From Thermohalobaculum sp039513195 (lineage in GTDB: Bacteria; Pseudomonadota; Alphaproteobacteria; Rhodobacterales; Rhodobacteraceae), in contig JBCCRM010000011.1 in assembly GCA_039513195.1 (NCBI GenBank), positions 77,883 through 141,882 on the forward strand: 64,000 nucleotides of DNA, written 5' to 3'. The position numbers were made by a program, and so were the translations under genes. Under the pieces are notes generated by a model. The model was not told where the DNA came from. It was given only the letters and a program-made list of their open reading frames with translations, and searched no databases. This document shows, in pieces, positions 24,935-34,204 of this stretch (position 1 is the stretch's first letter; the number at the start of each line of letters is the position of its first letter).

Positions 24935-27900
24935 ATGGTGACATGGCTTTGGGCAGCGTCGACTTGGGTCGTGGCGTTCCTGCCGCTGCTAGCCTTAGGC
25001 ACCTTTTTCCTTCTGCTCTTCGTCCAGAGCTTCCGCACCGTGTCCGCCGATTGGAGTTTGGAGTGGCTCGACGCCCTCGGCACGGTCAGGCAGGCGATCT
25101 GGGCCCCGGCGATCCTATCGGCCTTGGTGAGCATTTTGGTTTGGCGGCTCGACCAGTTCCACGAGATTTTCATCTACGTCATCGAAGAACATCGCGCAGG
25201 TTTGCTGAGCGGTCGGGCATTGGTTCCCGGTTTGAGGCTGATTCTGACGGCACTGGCGATCTATCTCGGGTCCACTGCGCTTTGGTTCTTCTCTCGCAGG
25301 CTGCTTCAGGCCTTCCTCTTGAAGAAGGAAATCGAGCCGCCCCCCGGCAGCAAGCTCGAAGCGGCGGCGATTTGGGCGCCGCGCCTGATCGGTCTAGCCC
25401 CGATGCTGGCACTGATCGGGGGGTTCCTTCGCGCAGTGGTGGCAAAGACGCTCGACGAGATCCTGGCAGGGGCAATCGGACTGCAGGCCTTTCAGACCGA
25501 GGTCGCGACCCTCTTCACCGTGGCGCTCTTCACGCTGGGTTTGGCTTTTTCTTTGCTGGCGCTTCAGCTTAGGCGTCACGCCGCCAGGGGATGGTGGACT
25601 GTCCAAACGGTCGGTGTCGCGGTCGAGGTTGCGATGCCGGTGATTGTCGCCATTTGCCTGGCACTGCTGCTGGGGCTGGCGCGGGATACGGTCTTCATGA
25701 TCCCGACTGTTTCGGTGATTGACGAAGCGGGCACGCCCGGGGCGGCCCAGTTGGCCGATGCTCTGATTGCGCGCGCCTATGGCGTGATGCTGTTGTCGAC
25801 GGTGCTGTATCTGGTTTTCGTCTTTGCAGCCCGTCGGCTGCGGCTGCAGAAGGACTGGCGATCGATCGTCGGGCCCGGTCTGCTCGCGCTCGGCGGGATC
25901 TTGGCCTGGGTCTACCCCGACCCACTCGCGCGGCTGGTGGACACGGTCCGGGCAGAGGATCTGCGGATCCCGCTGACCACCTATGGGGCGTTGATCTATG
26001 CAAGTTTGGTGCTGTTGTCGCTCTTGCCCGCGCTGCGCGAGCAGCCGCGCGACCCAAAGATTGCGGAACTTGAAACTGCAGGGGTCGTGGTCATCGGCTG
26101 GGGTGGGATAGGGGTCGGTCTAACGGTCCTGGCGTTCCTCTATTTCACCTTTGTCGACGGGTTGCTTTATGCCGGGGCGGGCGCCTCTCTGGCGCAGATT
26201 TTGGGTCCGGTGTCGCTGATCTTCCTGTTTGCGGGATCGGCCGTTTGTATCATCTGTCTGCTTAGCCAATGGGATCTGACCCTGGATTGGCCGGTTATCT
26301 GGACCCTGGTCGGGCTTTGGGTGGTCTTGTCGGTTGCCGACCTCAACGAGCAGCATTGGGTGCGAACGGTCGAGCCGGCGCCTGACCGGCCCACGCTCCG
26401 AGACGTGGGTTCGGCCTTTAAGGCCTGGAAGGCGGCGCGTGGGATCACGGATGATGAGCGGGTGATCCTGGTCGCAGCGCAAGGCGGTGGACATTTCGCG
26501 GCGTTCCACGCAGCCAATCTGCTGGCCCAGATCCATGACCATGCCGGGACGGGCTTCGACCGGCAGCTGTTTGCGATCAGCGGCGTGTCGGGCGGGGCCG
26601 TCGGTGGCGGGCTCTACGCCGCGGTGACCGAGGCCTTGCGGACCAGAACCGGTGATCCGGGCGATCATGTCTGCCCGCAGATCACAGCCGTGGCCGGTGT
26701 GGACGCGGCGCTGCGCCAGGACCTGCTTTCGCCACTCGGGGCGCGGCTTCTCTTCGCAGATGTGTTTGCCGATTTGCTGCCGAGCACTGTGTTGGGATGG
26801 CGGCTGGACTTTGTGGGCGTCGCCGACCGGTCGCGGCCGATTGAGGATGCGGTAGAGGGGCGGCTGAGCCGTTGGGCGGGATGTCTCGGGTCCGAGGACA
26901 ACCTGCTTTCGCGCCATGTTGCTGGGTATTGGGACCCTTCTGCGGAGCCTGGCGAGGGTCCGCCGGCACTTGTCTTCAACACCACCGAAGTGTCCAGCGG
27001 GCGCCGCCTGGTTCTGGCGCCGTTTTGCAGCCTGGAGGCGCGCCTTGAGGATCCTGAGGCGGCGCCGCTGCCGGGCATACCCTGTTCGGTCGACGCCGAG
27101 GTGCAGGATCAGAGGCAGGATCAGCCCACCACCCTGACCGAAGCGATACAGACCCGGTGGCGGCAGCAGGAGGAGGAGAGGCTCGCCAAGGCCCTGCCGG
27201 GCACCGAGCGGCGCGAGATGCCCGACCTGACGCAAGAGCCGGGTCCCGCGCTGAAGACCGCGATGTTCCTGAGCGCCCGCTTTCCGATCGTATCGCCGCC
27301 CGGGCGGATCCGCCTCGGCGTCGACGACGGGGAGGGCGTTCACGTCATCGATGGCGGCGCCTTCGAGAATTCGGGGCTGGAGACCGCCTATGATCTGATC
27401 CGCGCGATCCATTCGGTGGCGCCCGAGCAGAGGGTTGGAGTGCTGTTGCTCGCCGCGGAGGAGGGTCCCCCGGTGCCCTATGGCGGTGGGCATTTGGTCC
27501 TTGGGGAGGTGCTGTCGCCGGTGATGGCCTTTGTCCAGTCCTGGCGTGCCCGCGGTCTCCGGACGAAGGACTTGTTTGGCGACTATGCCCGCCTCGCGAG
27601 CGATGAGGCGTCGCTGAAAGACCGGCAGCACCCTGGCGTCAGAGCGGACCTGATGAAGGACCCCGATCCCGCTCTGATCGAGGTCTATGTGAACCGCTTG
27701 GCGGATGACAAGACCCGCGCCTACACGCTGAGCTGGTTGCTGGCGCCGCGGACCTTCGACCGGATCGCTTGCGGCACCGGCGTTCCAGTGGCGCAAAAGG
27801 GCGCCGCACTTACCGAGGACGGGTGCCGGGAGTTGGCGCGTGGAACGCCCGCCTATCTCTGCGCGAACCAAAGGGATGTCCGACGGCTTTTCGAGGCGCT

Positions 27901-27961
27901 CGGTTTAGAGACGAAGGAGGAAAAAGGGATGCGCCCGAAAGAACCTTGTCTCGGGCTCTGA
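24935..27961 (+). CDS. large multi-pass membrane protein with C-terminal patatin-like acyl hydrolase
   Basis: 1008 residues from ATG 24935 (AGGGGAA nine bases upstream). Roughly residues 1-480 contain about ten to twelve hydrophobic segments (WVVAFLPLLALGTFFLLLFV, LILTALAIYLGSTALWFFSR and others). The C-terminal half is patatin-like: the anion-hole Gly-rich loop AAQGGGHFAAFHA, the nucleophile elbow ISGVSGG with Ser552, and the dyad Asp806 in VIDGGAFENSG. A PTTLTEAIQTR...EEERLAK helical insert lies between them. Patatin enzymes hydrolyse phospholipids or acyl esters with a Ser/Asp dyad. Fusion to a long membrane domain points to action on lipids at the inner membrane; the active site should be cytoplasmic or periplasmic depending on helix number, which I cannot fix. 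Confidence 0.8.
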   Translation: MVTWLWAASTWVVAFLPLLALGTFFLLLFVQSFRTVSADWSLEWLDALGTVRQAIWAPAILSALVSILVWRLDQFHEIFIYVIEEHRAGLLSGRALVPGLRLILTALAIYLGSTALWFFSRRLLQAFLLKKEIEPPPGSKLEAAAIWAPRLIGLAPMLALIGGFLRAVVAKTLDEILAGAIGLQAFQTEVATLFTVALFTLGLAFSLLALQLRRHAARGWWTVQTVGVAVEVAMPVIVAICLALLLGLARDTVFMIPTVSVIDEAGTPGAAQLADALIARAYGVMLLSTVLYLVFVFAARRLRLQKDWRSIVGPGLLALGGILAWVYPDPLARLVDTVRAEDLRIPLTTYGALIYASLVLLSLLPALREQPRDPKIAELETAGVVVIGWGGIGVGLTVLAFLYFTFVDGLLYAGAGASLAQILGPVSLIFLFAGSAVCIICLLSQWDLTLDWPVIWTLVGLWVVLSVADLNEQHWVRTVEPAPDRPTLRDVGSAFKAWKAARGITDDERVILVAAQGGGHFAAFHAANLLAQIHDHAGTGFDRQLFAISGVSGGAVGGGLYAAVTEALRTRTGDPGDHVCPQITAVAGVDAALRQDLLSPLGARLLFADVFADLLPSTVLGWRLDFVGVADRSRPIEDAVEGRLSRWAGCLGSEDNLLSRHVAGYWDPSAEPGEGPPALVFNTTEVSSGRRLVLAPFCSLEARLEDPEAAPLPGIPCSVDAEVQDQRQDQPTTLTEAIQTRWRQQEEERLAKALPGTERREMPDLTQEPGPALKTAMFLSARFPIVSPPGRIRLGVDDGEGVHVIDGGAFENSGLETAYDLIRAIHSVAPEQRVGVLLLAAEEGPPVPYGGGHLVLGEVLSPVMAFVQSWRARGLRTKDLFGDYARLASDEASLKDRQHPGVRADLMKDPDPALIEVYVNRLADDKTRAYTLSWLLAPRTFDRIACGTGVPVAQKGAALTEDGCRELARGTPAYLCANQRDVRRLFEALGLETKEEKGMRPKEPCLGL

Positions 27962-28028
27962 GCCCTCCTCCTGCGCGGTGAAATGCCGAGGCTGTGGGCG
28001 GTCGAGCGCGATCCTCTTGTCTCTTGCG

Positions 28029-28090
28029 GTTCCGCCGCGCCCTGACGGGCGCGCCGTCCTGGCCGCCGCGTCGGCCTCCCGGCTCGTGGC
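28029..28090 (+). repeat. dispersed GTTCCGCC stem-loop repeat, copy 2
   Basis: GGTTCCGC, then hairpin CGCGCCC-TGAC-GGGCGCG, then CCGTCCTGGCCGCCGCG and CTCCCGGCTCGTGGC. Same block order as the copies at 6349 and 38658 with a different but perfectly paired stem. It lies in the 205-base gap between the convergent patatin and histidine-kinase genes. Confidence 0.6.
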
Positions 28091-28166
28091 GGCGGTATCG
28101 CCCGCGGCGGAGGGTCTGACATAGGCGCATGTGGCGCGGCCGCGAGCGCCAGAGGGGTGCCCGGGT

Positions 28167-29762
28167 TCAGGCGGGGAGCCGCAGCGCGAATGTGGCGCCG
28201 GTCTGGCGCTCGGTGTCGGGCGGCAGCAGAGCGATGCTGCCATGATGCGCCTCGGCCAAGGAGCGTACGATGCCGAGGCCGAGGCCGGTCCCCCCAGCCT
28301 CCCGCCGCGTCGTGAAGAAGGGCTCGTAGATCTTGCCGCGGTTCCCCGCCGAGACGCCATGGCCGTTGTCGTGGAAGCGGATCTCGTAGCCCTCGCCCTG
28401 GCGGGTGAGCGCGATCTCGATGAAGGTGGCGCCGGCCTCCTCGGCGTTCTGGATCAGATTTCCGGCGATCATCTGGAAGCTCTCGGGCGCTATCGCTGCC
28501 TCCGCCGGGCGGGGCGCGCTCATCACGGGGACCAGCTTCGCGCGGTCGGCGCGCAGCTTTTCGATTTCTGCTGCGAGGTCGGCGCGCCCGACCTGGGCCT
28601 CCGGATTGTCGGCGCGCGCCAGTTCCAAGAGCCGGTCGACCAGGGCCTTGAGACGCGCGCCATTGGCCTCGATAGTGTCGAGAAAGCGCTGCCGCTCCGC
28701 TTGGTCCATGCTGTCGTGGTGCTCGCTGAGCAGCTCCCCCGCGCCGCGGATCGCGGTCAACGGGGTCTTGAACTCATGGCTCACATGGGTGGCGAAATCG
28801 CGAACGTATTGGCTGCGTTTGTCCAGCGCCTGGGCCATGTCGAGGAAGCTCTGGCCCAGGGTCGCGAGCTCGCTGGTGCCGTAATGGGCGAGGGGATGGA
28901 TCGTGCGCCGCTGGCCCTCCGCGAGTTCCTGCGCTTGACCGGAGAGGGCGCGGATCGGGCGTAACAGCGTGCGCGAGGTGAACCAGGCGATCAGGATCGC
29001 AAAGCCCGCCATGAGGCCGCCGATCGCAAGGAAGCGGTCGAGCGAATGATAGATATGGTAGAAGATATTGTTGGGCGTTCTCGACATGTAGACGACACCC
29101 CAGAGGCGGTCGCGCTCCACCACCGGAAAGGCCACGAAGACCCGTACGCCGGTGCCCCGGCTGATCGAGGTGAGGGGCGGCGCCGGCTCCTCCGCCACGC
29201 GCTCGCGGACCACGCTGCGATGGCGGCCGGCCAGCGCGGCTGCGACCTCCGGCACATGGGCGAGCGACAGGCCGATCTCGGCCCGTCCGGCGATGACCCG
29301 GCCGTTGGGGTCGAGGAGCCGCATCCCCGCCAGGGTGGCCCTCTGCGCCTCCAGGAACAGGGAGCTCATCGCCTCGCCGATCCGTGCCACCGGCCGGCTC
29401 GGGCCGCTGAGACTGACCCGCGCATCGGGGCGCGGCGGCAAGATCGGGCCGGAGGCCAAATCGATCTGCGGCAGCACCGGCGCATAGGGCTCGTCGTCGA
29501 GGGAGAGATCCACGGGCTCGACCGGCGTCCCGAAGCCGTCGGGGTCGTCGATCTCGCGCCAGATGCCCTGTTTGTAGGCGGCGGCGAGGACAGCGGCCTG
29601 GGCAATCAGCTCGGTCTCCGTCTCGCGCACGAGCTGGCTCTCGTAGATGCGGAAAAAGACGAGGCTCGCCAACGGCAAAAGCACGATGACCAGATTGACG
29701 GCAATCAGAACCAGCGCCACCCGCGGGCGGTACTTCCGCCGGATGCCTGGTTCGCCCGTCAC
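28167..29762 (-). CDS. sensor histidine kinase of the exosortase locus
   Basis: 531 residues from a GTG. Layout: TM1 about 15-38, an extracytoplasmic sensor of about 200 residues, TM2 about 245-262, HAMP linker, HisKA with phospho-acceptor His329 in THVSHEFKTPLT, then HATPase with N-box NLIQNAEEAG, G1 DNGHGVSAG and G2 GGTGLGLGIV. The pattern resembles PdsS kinases of proteobacterial dedicated sortase systems (TIGR03785, from memory). It starts four bases after the response-regulator stop and is the last gene of the exosortase-target-regulator-kinase operon, so it likely senses an envelope state and controls that operon. Confidence 0.9.
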   Translation of the reverse strand: MTGEPGIRRKYRPRVALVLIAVNLVIVLLPLASLVFFRIYESQLVRETETELIAQAAVLAAAYKQGIWREIDDPDGFGTPVEPVDLSLDDEPYAPVLPQIDLASGPILPPRPDARVSLSGPSRPVARIGEAMSSLFLEAQRATLAGMRLLDPNGRVIAGRAEIGLSLAHVPEVAAALAGRHRSVVRERVAEEPAPPLTSISRGTGVRVFVAFPVVERDRLWGVVYMSRTPNNIFYHIYHSLDRFLAIGGLMAGFAILIAWFTSRTLLRPIRALSGQAQELAEGQRRTIHPLAHYGTSELATLGQSFLDMAQALDKRSQYVRDFATHVSHEFKTPLTAIRGAGELLSEHHDSMDQAERQRFLDTIEANGARLKALVDRLLELARADNPEAQVGRADLAAEIEKLRADRAKLVPVMSAPRPAEAAIAPESFQMIAGNLIQNAEEAGATFIEIALTRQGEGYEIRFHDNGHGVSAGNRGKIYEPFFTTRREAGGTGLGLGIVRSLAEAHHGSIALLPPDTERQTGATFALRLPA

Positions 29763-29766
29763 GCCC

Positions 29767-30570
29767 CTATTGCCCGGAGCCGAGCTTGTAGCCGACGCCG
29801 TGGACGGTTTCGATTACGCTCTGGCAGCCGGCCTCCTGGAATTTGACGCGGATATGCCGGATGTGGCTGTCCACCGTCCGGTCCGAGACGTGGATGGCGC
29901 CGTCATGGACCAGGTCGATTATCGCCTGCCGGTCGCGCACCACCAAGGGCCGGGCCAGGAGCGCCGAGAGGAGCCGGAATTCGGTCGCGGTCAGCGACAC
30001 CGGCCGCCCCTCGAATTGCACCTCATGCTGGTCGGGCCACAGCGTGATGCCGCCGACGCTCATCATCTCGGCCTTTGCCTCCTCCGCCGGCGCGGTGCGA
30101 GCGCGGCGCAGGATCACCTTCACCCGGGCCACCAGCTCCCGCGGGCTGAAGGGTTTCGAGACATAGTCGTCGCCGCCGATTTCGAGCCCGATGATCCGGT
30201 CGATCTCCTCGTCGCGGGAGGAGAGGAACAGGATCGGCACGTCGGAACTCTTGCGGATCTCGCGGCAAACCTCCAGCCCGTCCATCTCCGGCAGGTTGAT
30301 GTCGAGCACCACGAGGTCAGGCTCGGTCTCCCCATGCCGCGCCAGGGCGTCGAGCCCGTCCTTGGCGGCGATCGTGAGCAGGCCCGCGCGTTCCAGGGCG
30401 AAGCGGGTGACCTCCAGGATGTCGGGATCGTCGTCGACGATCAGGATCGTATGCGACAAAGCGGGCTCCGTCTTGCCTGGCTCGCGTTTCGGTTGTGCCC
30501 TATCAGGCGAGTTGGGCAAAGCGGTGGCATGCGCCAAGCGGGCGACCGTGGCATCGTCTGCGGTTTCCAT
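29767..30570 (-). CDS. OmpR-family response regulator of the exosortase locus
   Basis: Receiver domain with acidic pocket HTILIVDDDPDILEV, phospho-acceptor Asp in LVVLDINLPEMDG, the switch Ser in LFLSSRDEE and Lys in DYVSKPFSPREL, then a winged-helix DNA-binding domain (VSLTATEFRLLSALL, DRTVDSHIRHIRVKF). Two starts are possible. ATG 30570 overlaps the upstream stop as TGATG and gives a 38-residue Pro/Ala-rich extension; TTG 30459 has GGAG six bases before it and starts directly at the receiver. I give the longer form but consider TTG about equally likely. It resembles PdsR of dedicated sortase systems and pairs with the kinase four bases downstream. Confidence 0.9.
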   Translation of the reverse strand: METADDATVARLAHATALPNSPDRAQPKREPGKTEPALSHTILIVDDDPDILEVTRFALERAGLLTIAAKDGLDALARHGETEPDLVVLDINLPEMDGLEVCREIRKSSDVPILFLSSRDEEIDRIIGLEIGGDDYVSKPFSPRELVARVKVILRRARTAPAEEAKAEMMSVGGITLWPDQHEVQFEGRPVSLTATEFRLLSALLARPLVVRDRQAIIDLVHDGAIHVSDRTVDSHIRHIRVKFQEAGCQSVIETVHGVGYKLGSGQ

Positions 30571-32696
30571 CACACAGCCCGCCGGGTGCGGAGCAAGGCC
30601 GCTGCCGCGAATATGGTGAGCAGGAGCAAAAGGCCGAGGATCTGCGCGGGCTCCGGCGTTGCACCGCCGCTGAAGGCGACCATGGGTGCGCCTGTGGCCT
30701 GAGCCCGTTGTGTCGATGTAGAGGCGGGATAGGCATGCTCGGTCACGCCTTCGACCATCGGTAGGGGCACATCCGCGGCGACCGTGTCTTGCGGTCGGGG
30801 GTTTGCAATCTTCTCCGAAACCGCAACGAACGAGGTCCACTGCGTCACGAGCGCATGGCTGAGGCCAAGATCCGTGACCCGCGCCTGCAGGGCCGGATCG
30901 GAGAGGCCGGAGCGGCGGAACGGCTCCGGCACCGTCATCTCGCGCATGTCGTCGGCGATGCGCGACCGTGCCCAGATTAGCGGAATGGCGCTGCCGCCCG
31001 CAGAATCGGGTTGCGTGGGATCGACGGTCAAAGGCAGCGAGACCGGGCGGCCGTTCGCCTCGCCCTTAATCGTGATGTTGGCTGGGGCGGTGCCCACGAA
31101 CCGTCCCAGCACTCGGATCGAGTCGCCCGCGAACAGGTCCGGCAGAAAGGCCGGGGTCACGTCCTGCACCGGCAGGTCGCCCCAGTCGATCTCCAGATCC
31201 GTCAAAACAGGCGCATCGAGGCGGGATGCAAAAGCAATCGCTGCCTCCTGCCTCTCTGCCGTTGGGTCGACGATGCGGGAGAGGCCACGGCCCGTGCGCG
31301 CCATTTCCTCGATCAAATAGCGGTTGACGGAGGTGCCGACCCCGAAGGCGTAGAGGCGTCCTTGACCGGTCTCGGTGGAGACGAGGCGCAGGATCTCCAT
31401 CTCGTTGCCCACATAGCCGTCGGAGAGGAAGACCACGATCCGCAGCACACCCGGTGCTTTAGGCGCGGTGTAGGCGGCCTCAAGTCCGCTTAGGATCTCG
31501 GTCCCACCGCTGGCGCTGAGCCCATCGACATAGCGGGTGCCGGCGGCCAGATTCTGCCGCGTCGCGGGCAGAGCTTGGGCGCCGAATGCACTGGCCTGGT
31601 TCGAGAAGCGGATGATCCGGAAGCTGTCCGCGGGCTTTAGTGTCGATAGGGCATGGCGCATAAAGGTCTTGGTCGCCTCCATCGGTGCACCGGACATGGA
31701 GCCGGAGGTGTCGAGGACAAAGACCATCTCGCGCGGGGTTATCTGCCCTTCTTGCGCGACCTTCGGGGGTTCGAGCAGCAGAGCAACGGTCCCGCCCTCC
31801 GCATCGCTGTGGGTCAGTACGCCCGCCTGCGGCGCGGCGGCTGCCAGGGAATAGCGGAGCACGAAGTCGCGGTTGTCGACGGTGCGGCCGGTGGAAAGCC
31901 CGATCTGCCGTGCGGTCTCCTCTCCAGTGACATGCAGGCCATGGGTCGGGCTCTCGACCGCTTGGATCGCCATACCCGCGGCAAGCGAGAGGTCGATGGA
32001 CACCCGGTCGGCATCCACCACCGGCGGGATCGTCAGGCCATGGACTGGTGGATAGGCGGGCGGCGCATCGAAGCGCCAGGTGCCAGACGCCTCCACCGCC
32101 GGGCGGTCGTCGTCGATATGAGGTGGGGCCTCGGCGGTCCGGGTCTCCCCTGCCGGCATGTAGCGGGGGCCGACGACCAGAGGCACGCGCAGCTCGTAGG
32201 CGCCGTCGCGCCGGGGCACCGCCTGGCTATAGGTCAGCGTCACCACCACTGGCTGCCCGGGCATTAGGTTGGCGATTTCCTGGGTGAACATGTTGGGCCG
32301 GTGCTGCTCCAGCAGCGCCGCTGTCTTGCCCTCAGCCTCCGCCGCCTTGAACGCGCGCCGGGCCTCTGCCCGCTTGGCGATGCGGGCCGTGACAACCTCC
32401 TCGCCGATCTCCATGCGCATGGCATGCACCGCGGCGTCCTTGTTCAGCGGGAACAGATACTGCGCGGTCATCGGCACGGCGGAGGGGTTGGCGAAGATCT
32501 GGCGCACGGTCACTGTTGCGAGATCGCCGTCGATCCGGCCGGTGATCTCGGTCTTCAGAACCGGCAGCGCGATGGTCTGACCGCCCGCCTCGCCGAGGAG
32601 ATGGCCGCCCATCTCCTCCTCCGGCAAGGCTCCGCGGGCCAGCGGCGAGAGCAGGGTCAGGCAAAGCGCAAGGCAGAGGATAAGCAACGGTCTCAT
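30570..32696 (-). CDS. VIT-VWA surface protein with PEP-type C-terminal sorting signal
   Basis: 708 residues. Signal peptide (MRPLLILCLALCLTLLSPLA), a VIT domain about 40-165 (VTVRQIFANPSAVPMTAQYL), and a von Willebrand A domain from about 323 with a complete MIDAS start D329TSGS333 and a later FLSDGYVGNE. The C-terminus (680-708) is a tripartite sorting signal: TPEPAQ, a hydrophobic helix LGLLLLLTIF and the basic end RTRR. That is the PEP-CTERM/exosortase layout rather than the LPxTG motif of sortase targets. It overlaps the exosortase gene by four bases. VIT-VWA proteins bind proteins or matrix; this one is presumably the exosortase's only local substrate. Resembles marine proteobacterial sortase-target proteins (TIGR03788, from memory). 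Confidence 0.88.
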   Translation of the reverse strand: MRPLLILCLALCLTLLSPLARGALPEEEMGGHLLGEAGGQTIALPVLKTEITGRIDGDLATVTVRQIFANPSAVPMTAQYLFPLNKDAAVHAMRMEIGEEVVTARIAKRAEARRAFKAAEAEGKTAALLEQHRPNMFTQEIANLMPGQPVVVTLTYSQAVPRRDGAYELRVPLVVGPRYMPAGETRTAEAPPHIDDDRPAVEASGTWRFDAPPAYPPVHGLTIPPVVDADRVSIDLSLAAGMAIQAVESPTHGLHVTGEETARQIGLSTGRTVDNRDFVLRYSLAAAAPQAGVLTHSDAEGGTVALLLEPPKVAQEGQITPREMVFVLDTSGSMSGAPMEATKTFMRHALSTLKPADSFRIIRFSNQASAFGAQALPATRQNLAAGTRYVDGLSASGGTEILSGLEAAYTAPKAPGVLRIVVFLSDGYVGNEMEILRLVSTETGQGRLYAFGVGTSVNRYLIEEMARTGRGLSRIVDPTAERQEAAIAFASRLDAPVLTDLEIDWGDLPVQDVTPAFLPDLFAGDSIRVLGRFVGTAPANITIKGEANGRPVSLPLTVDPTQPDSAGGSAIPLIWARSRIADDMREMTVPEPFRRSGLSDPALQARVTDLGLSHALVTQWTSFVAVSEKIANPRPQDTVAADVPLPMVEGVTEHAYPASTSTQRAQATGAPMVAFSGGATPEPAQILGLLLLLTIFAAAALLRTRRAV

Positions 32697-34204
32697 GGCT
32701 GGGCTCCTTCGATGGCGGAAAGGTCTAGGGCGGCGAGCACCCCATCGGTGAAAGCGGCATGGGCGACGGGGGCCGCATCTCCCGGCGTGATGCGCTGGAT
32801 CGCTGTCCAGCGCCGGGCGTCGCCCTGCAGCCAGCGCCAGACGGCGGTGGCAACATTGGGCACCATCTCGCCACGGTCGGAGACGAAGCTGACCGCAACC
32901 TGATAGCGCCGCCCATCCGGGGCGATGGCCCGGTAATGCGCGGTCGGGACCGGCTCGAAGACTGTGCCGAGATAAGCAACTTCAAAGCCGAGGCCGCGCA
33001 GGCAATCCTCCGGCGCGTGCAGATGGCGCAGCGGCGACGAGGTCGACACCAGCATCAGCCCGTGCTCGCCATAAGCGGCCTTCGCCGCCCATCCGCCGAA
33101 TTGGGTGAAGAACGCATGCTCCCGCGCGGTCAGGGCGACAGGGCGCCCGACTTCACCACCGATGGCGAGGGGCAGGGATCGCGGGACCGCCGGTTCCGCC
33201 ACATCTATGGGTGTCCGGGGCAGGGAGACAATCACGACGGCGAGGCTGAGCGCCAGCACGCCGAGGGCATGGGCTGCCTCCGGCGCCACGCGCGGCAATG
33301 CAGTGGCGCGCGCTCTGGGACTGGCTGGCCGCGTGTTGAGCGCCCAGAGCAGGACGGCGGTGGCGACTAGGGACAGGGCGGCGAGGCCGATCAGATCATG
33401 CCACGGAGCAGCCATCACATCGATCCCGCCGACACTCGCGGGGTCCGCAAGACCGACCGCCAGCACGCTGATCCTGGCCACATTGGCGATTGCCGCGGCG
33501 GCGAGGGTCACGCCGAGCCCAAAGGCCGCCCAGGCGGTGCCAGGCCGGCAAAGGCTCGCGGCCACGGCATAGCCGGTCAAGCCCAGCAGCAAGGTCCGAG
33601 CACCGGAGCAGGGAAGGTCGACCAGCACATCCGTTCGGCCGAGGATCAGGCGGACGCCGTGGCACTGGAGCTCTGGATAGACGAGCCCCAGCACAGCGCA
33701 GGCCCCATCGGCCGAGAACTCTTGCAGCAGATACCCGATGCTCCGCTGCAGGATCCGTTCCAGAGGCAGCGAGAACGCGAAGAGAAGCGCCAGGAAGACG
33801 GGTGAGACGGCACGTTCTCGCCGATCCAGGCGCGCGAGGAGAGCCAGGGCGTAGACGTCGGCAACCAGGCAGAAAGCGCCTACGGTGTTTATCGCCAGCA
33901 CTTGGCTGGTCAGCCGGGCCAGGGCCGAGATGCCCAACAAGCCGAGCGCGATCCGCGCCTGGCGCGGGGGGGCACCGGGGCGCAGCGGGCTGGTGGCGCT
34001 CCAAGCGAAGAGGCCGAGGACCAGCGCGAAGACAATCGCGCCGGAGGAGGCGTAGGCCGGGTCGACCCAGCTCTCTGCCAGCCACCGGGCGGGCTCGATG
34101 GCCAGGAGGAGGCCGGCGGCCGTGAAGAGCAGCCATGGCCAGACGCTTTGCCGGGTGAGGCTGGGCGCGGTGGGGGCGGGGCATTGGGCGATCAGACTGG
34201 ACAT
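32693..34204 (-). CDS. exosortase with EpsI-like C-terminal domain
   Basis: 503 residues. The first about 290 form a multi-pass membrane exosortase: catalytic Cys199 in DLPCSGARTL, Arg244 in IANVARISVLAV and His269 in APWHDLIGLA, the Cys-Arg-His set of exosortases/archaeosortases. After an anchor helix the C-terminal about 170 residues are EpsI-like, with HAPEDCLRGLGFEVAYLG (Cys401) matching the conserved HxPExCLPGxGW region. Exosortases cut the PEP-CTERM tail and probably re-attach the substrate. The gene leads an operon with one PEP-tailed protein and a two-component system. This may be the subclass named exosortase T, which I recall only vaguely. Confidence 0.9.
   Translation of the reverse strand: MSSLIAQCPAPTAPSLTRQSVWPWLLFTAAGLLLAIEPARWLAESWVDPAYASSGAIVFALVLGLFAWSATSPLRPGAPPRQARIALGLLGISALARLTSQVLAINTVGAFCLVADVYALALLARLDRRERAVSPVFLALLFAFSLPLERILQRSIGYLLQEFSADGACAVLGLVYPELQCHGVRLILGRTDVLVDLPCSGARTLLLGLTGYAVAASLCRPGTAWAAFGLGVTLAAAAIANVARISVLAVGLADPASVGGIDVMAAPWHDLIGLAALSLVATAVLLWALNTRPASPRARATALPRVAPEAAHALGVLALSLAVVIVSLPRTPIDVAEPAVPRSLPLAIGGEVGRPVALTAREHAFFTQFGGWAAKAAYGEHGLMLVSTSSPLRHLHAPEDCLRGLGFEVAYLGTVFEPVPTAHYRAIAPDGRRYQVAVSFVSDRGEMVPNVATAVWRWLQGDARRWTAIQRITPGDAAPVAHAAFTDGVLAALDLSAIEGAQP

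Noticed and set aside
26120..27871. 583-codon minus-strand frame
   Set aside because: Antisense shadow of the patatin-like gene; composition Arg/Gln/His-rich and no motif.
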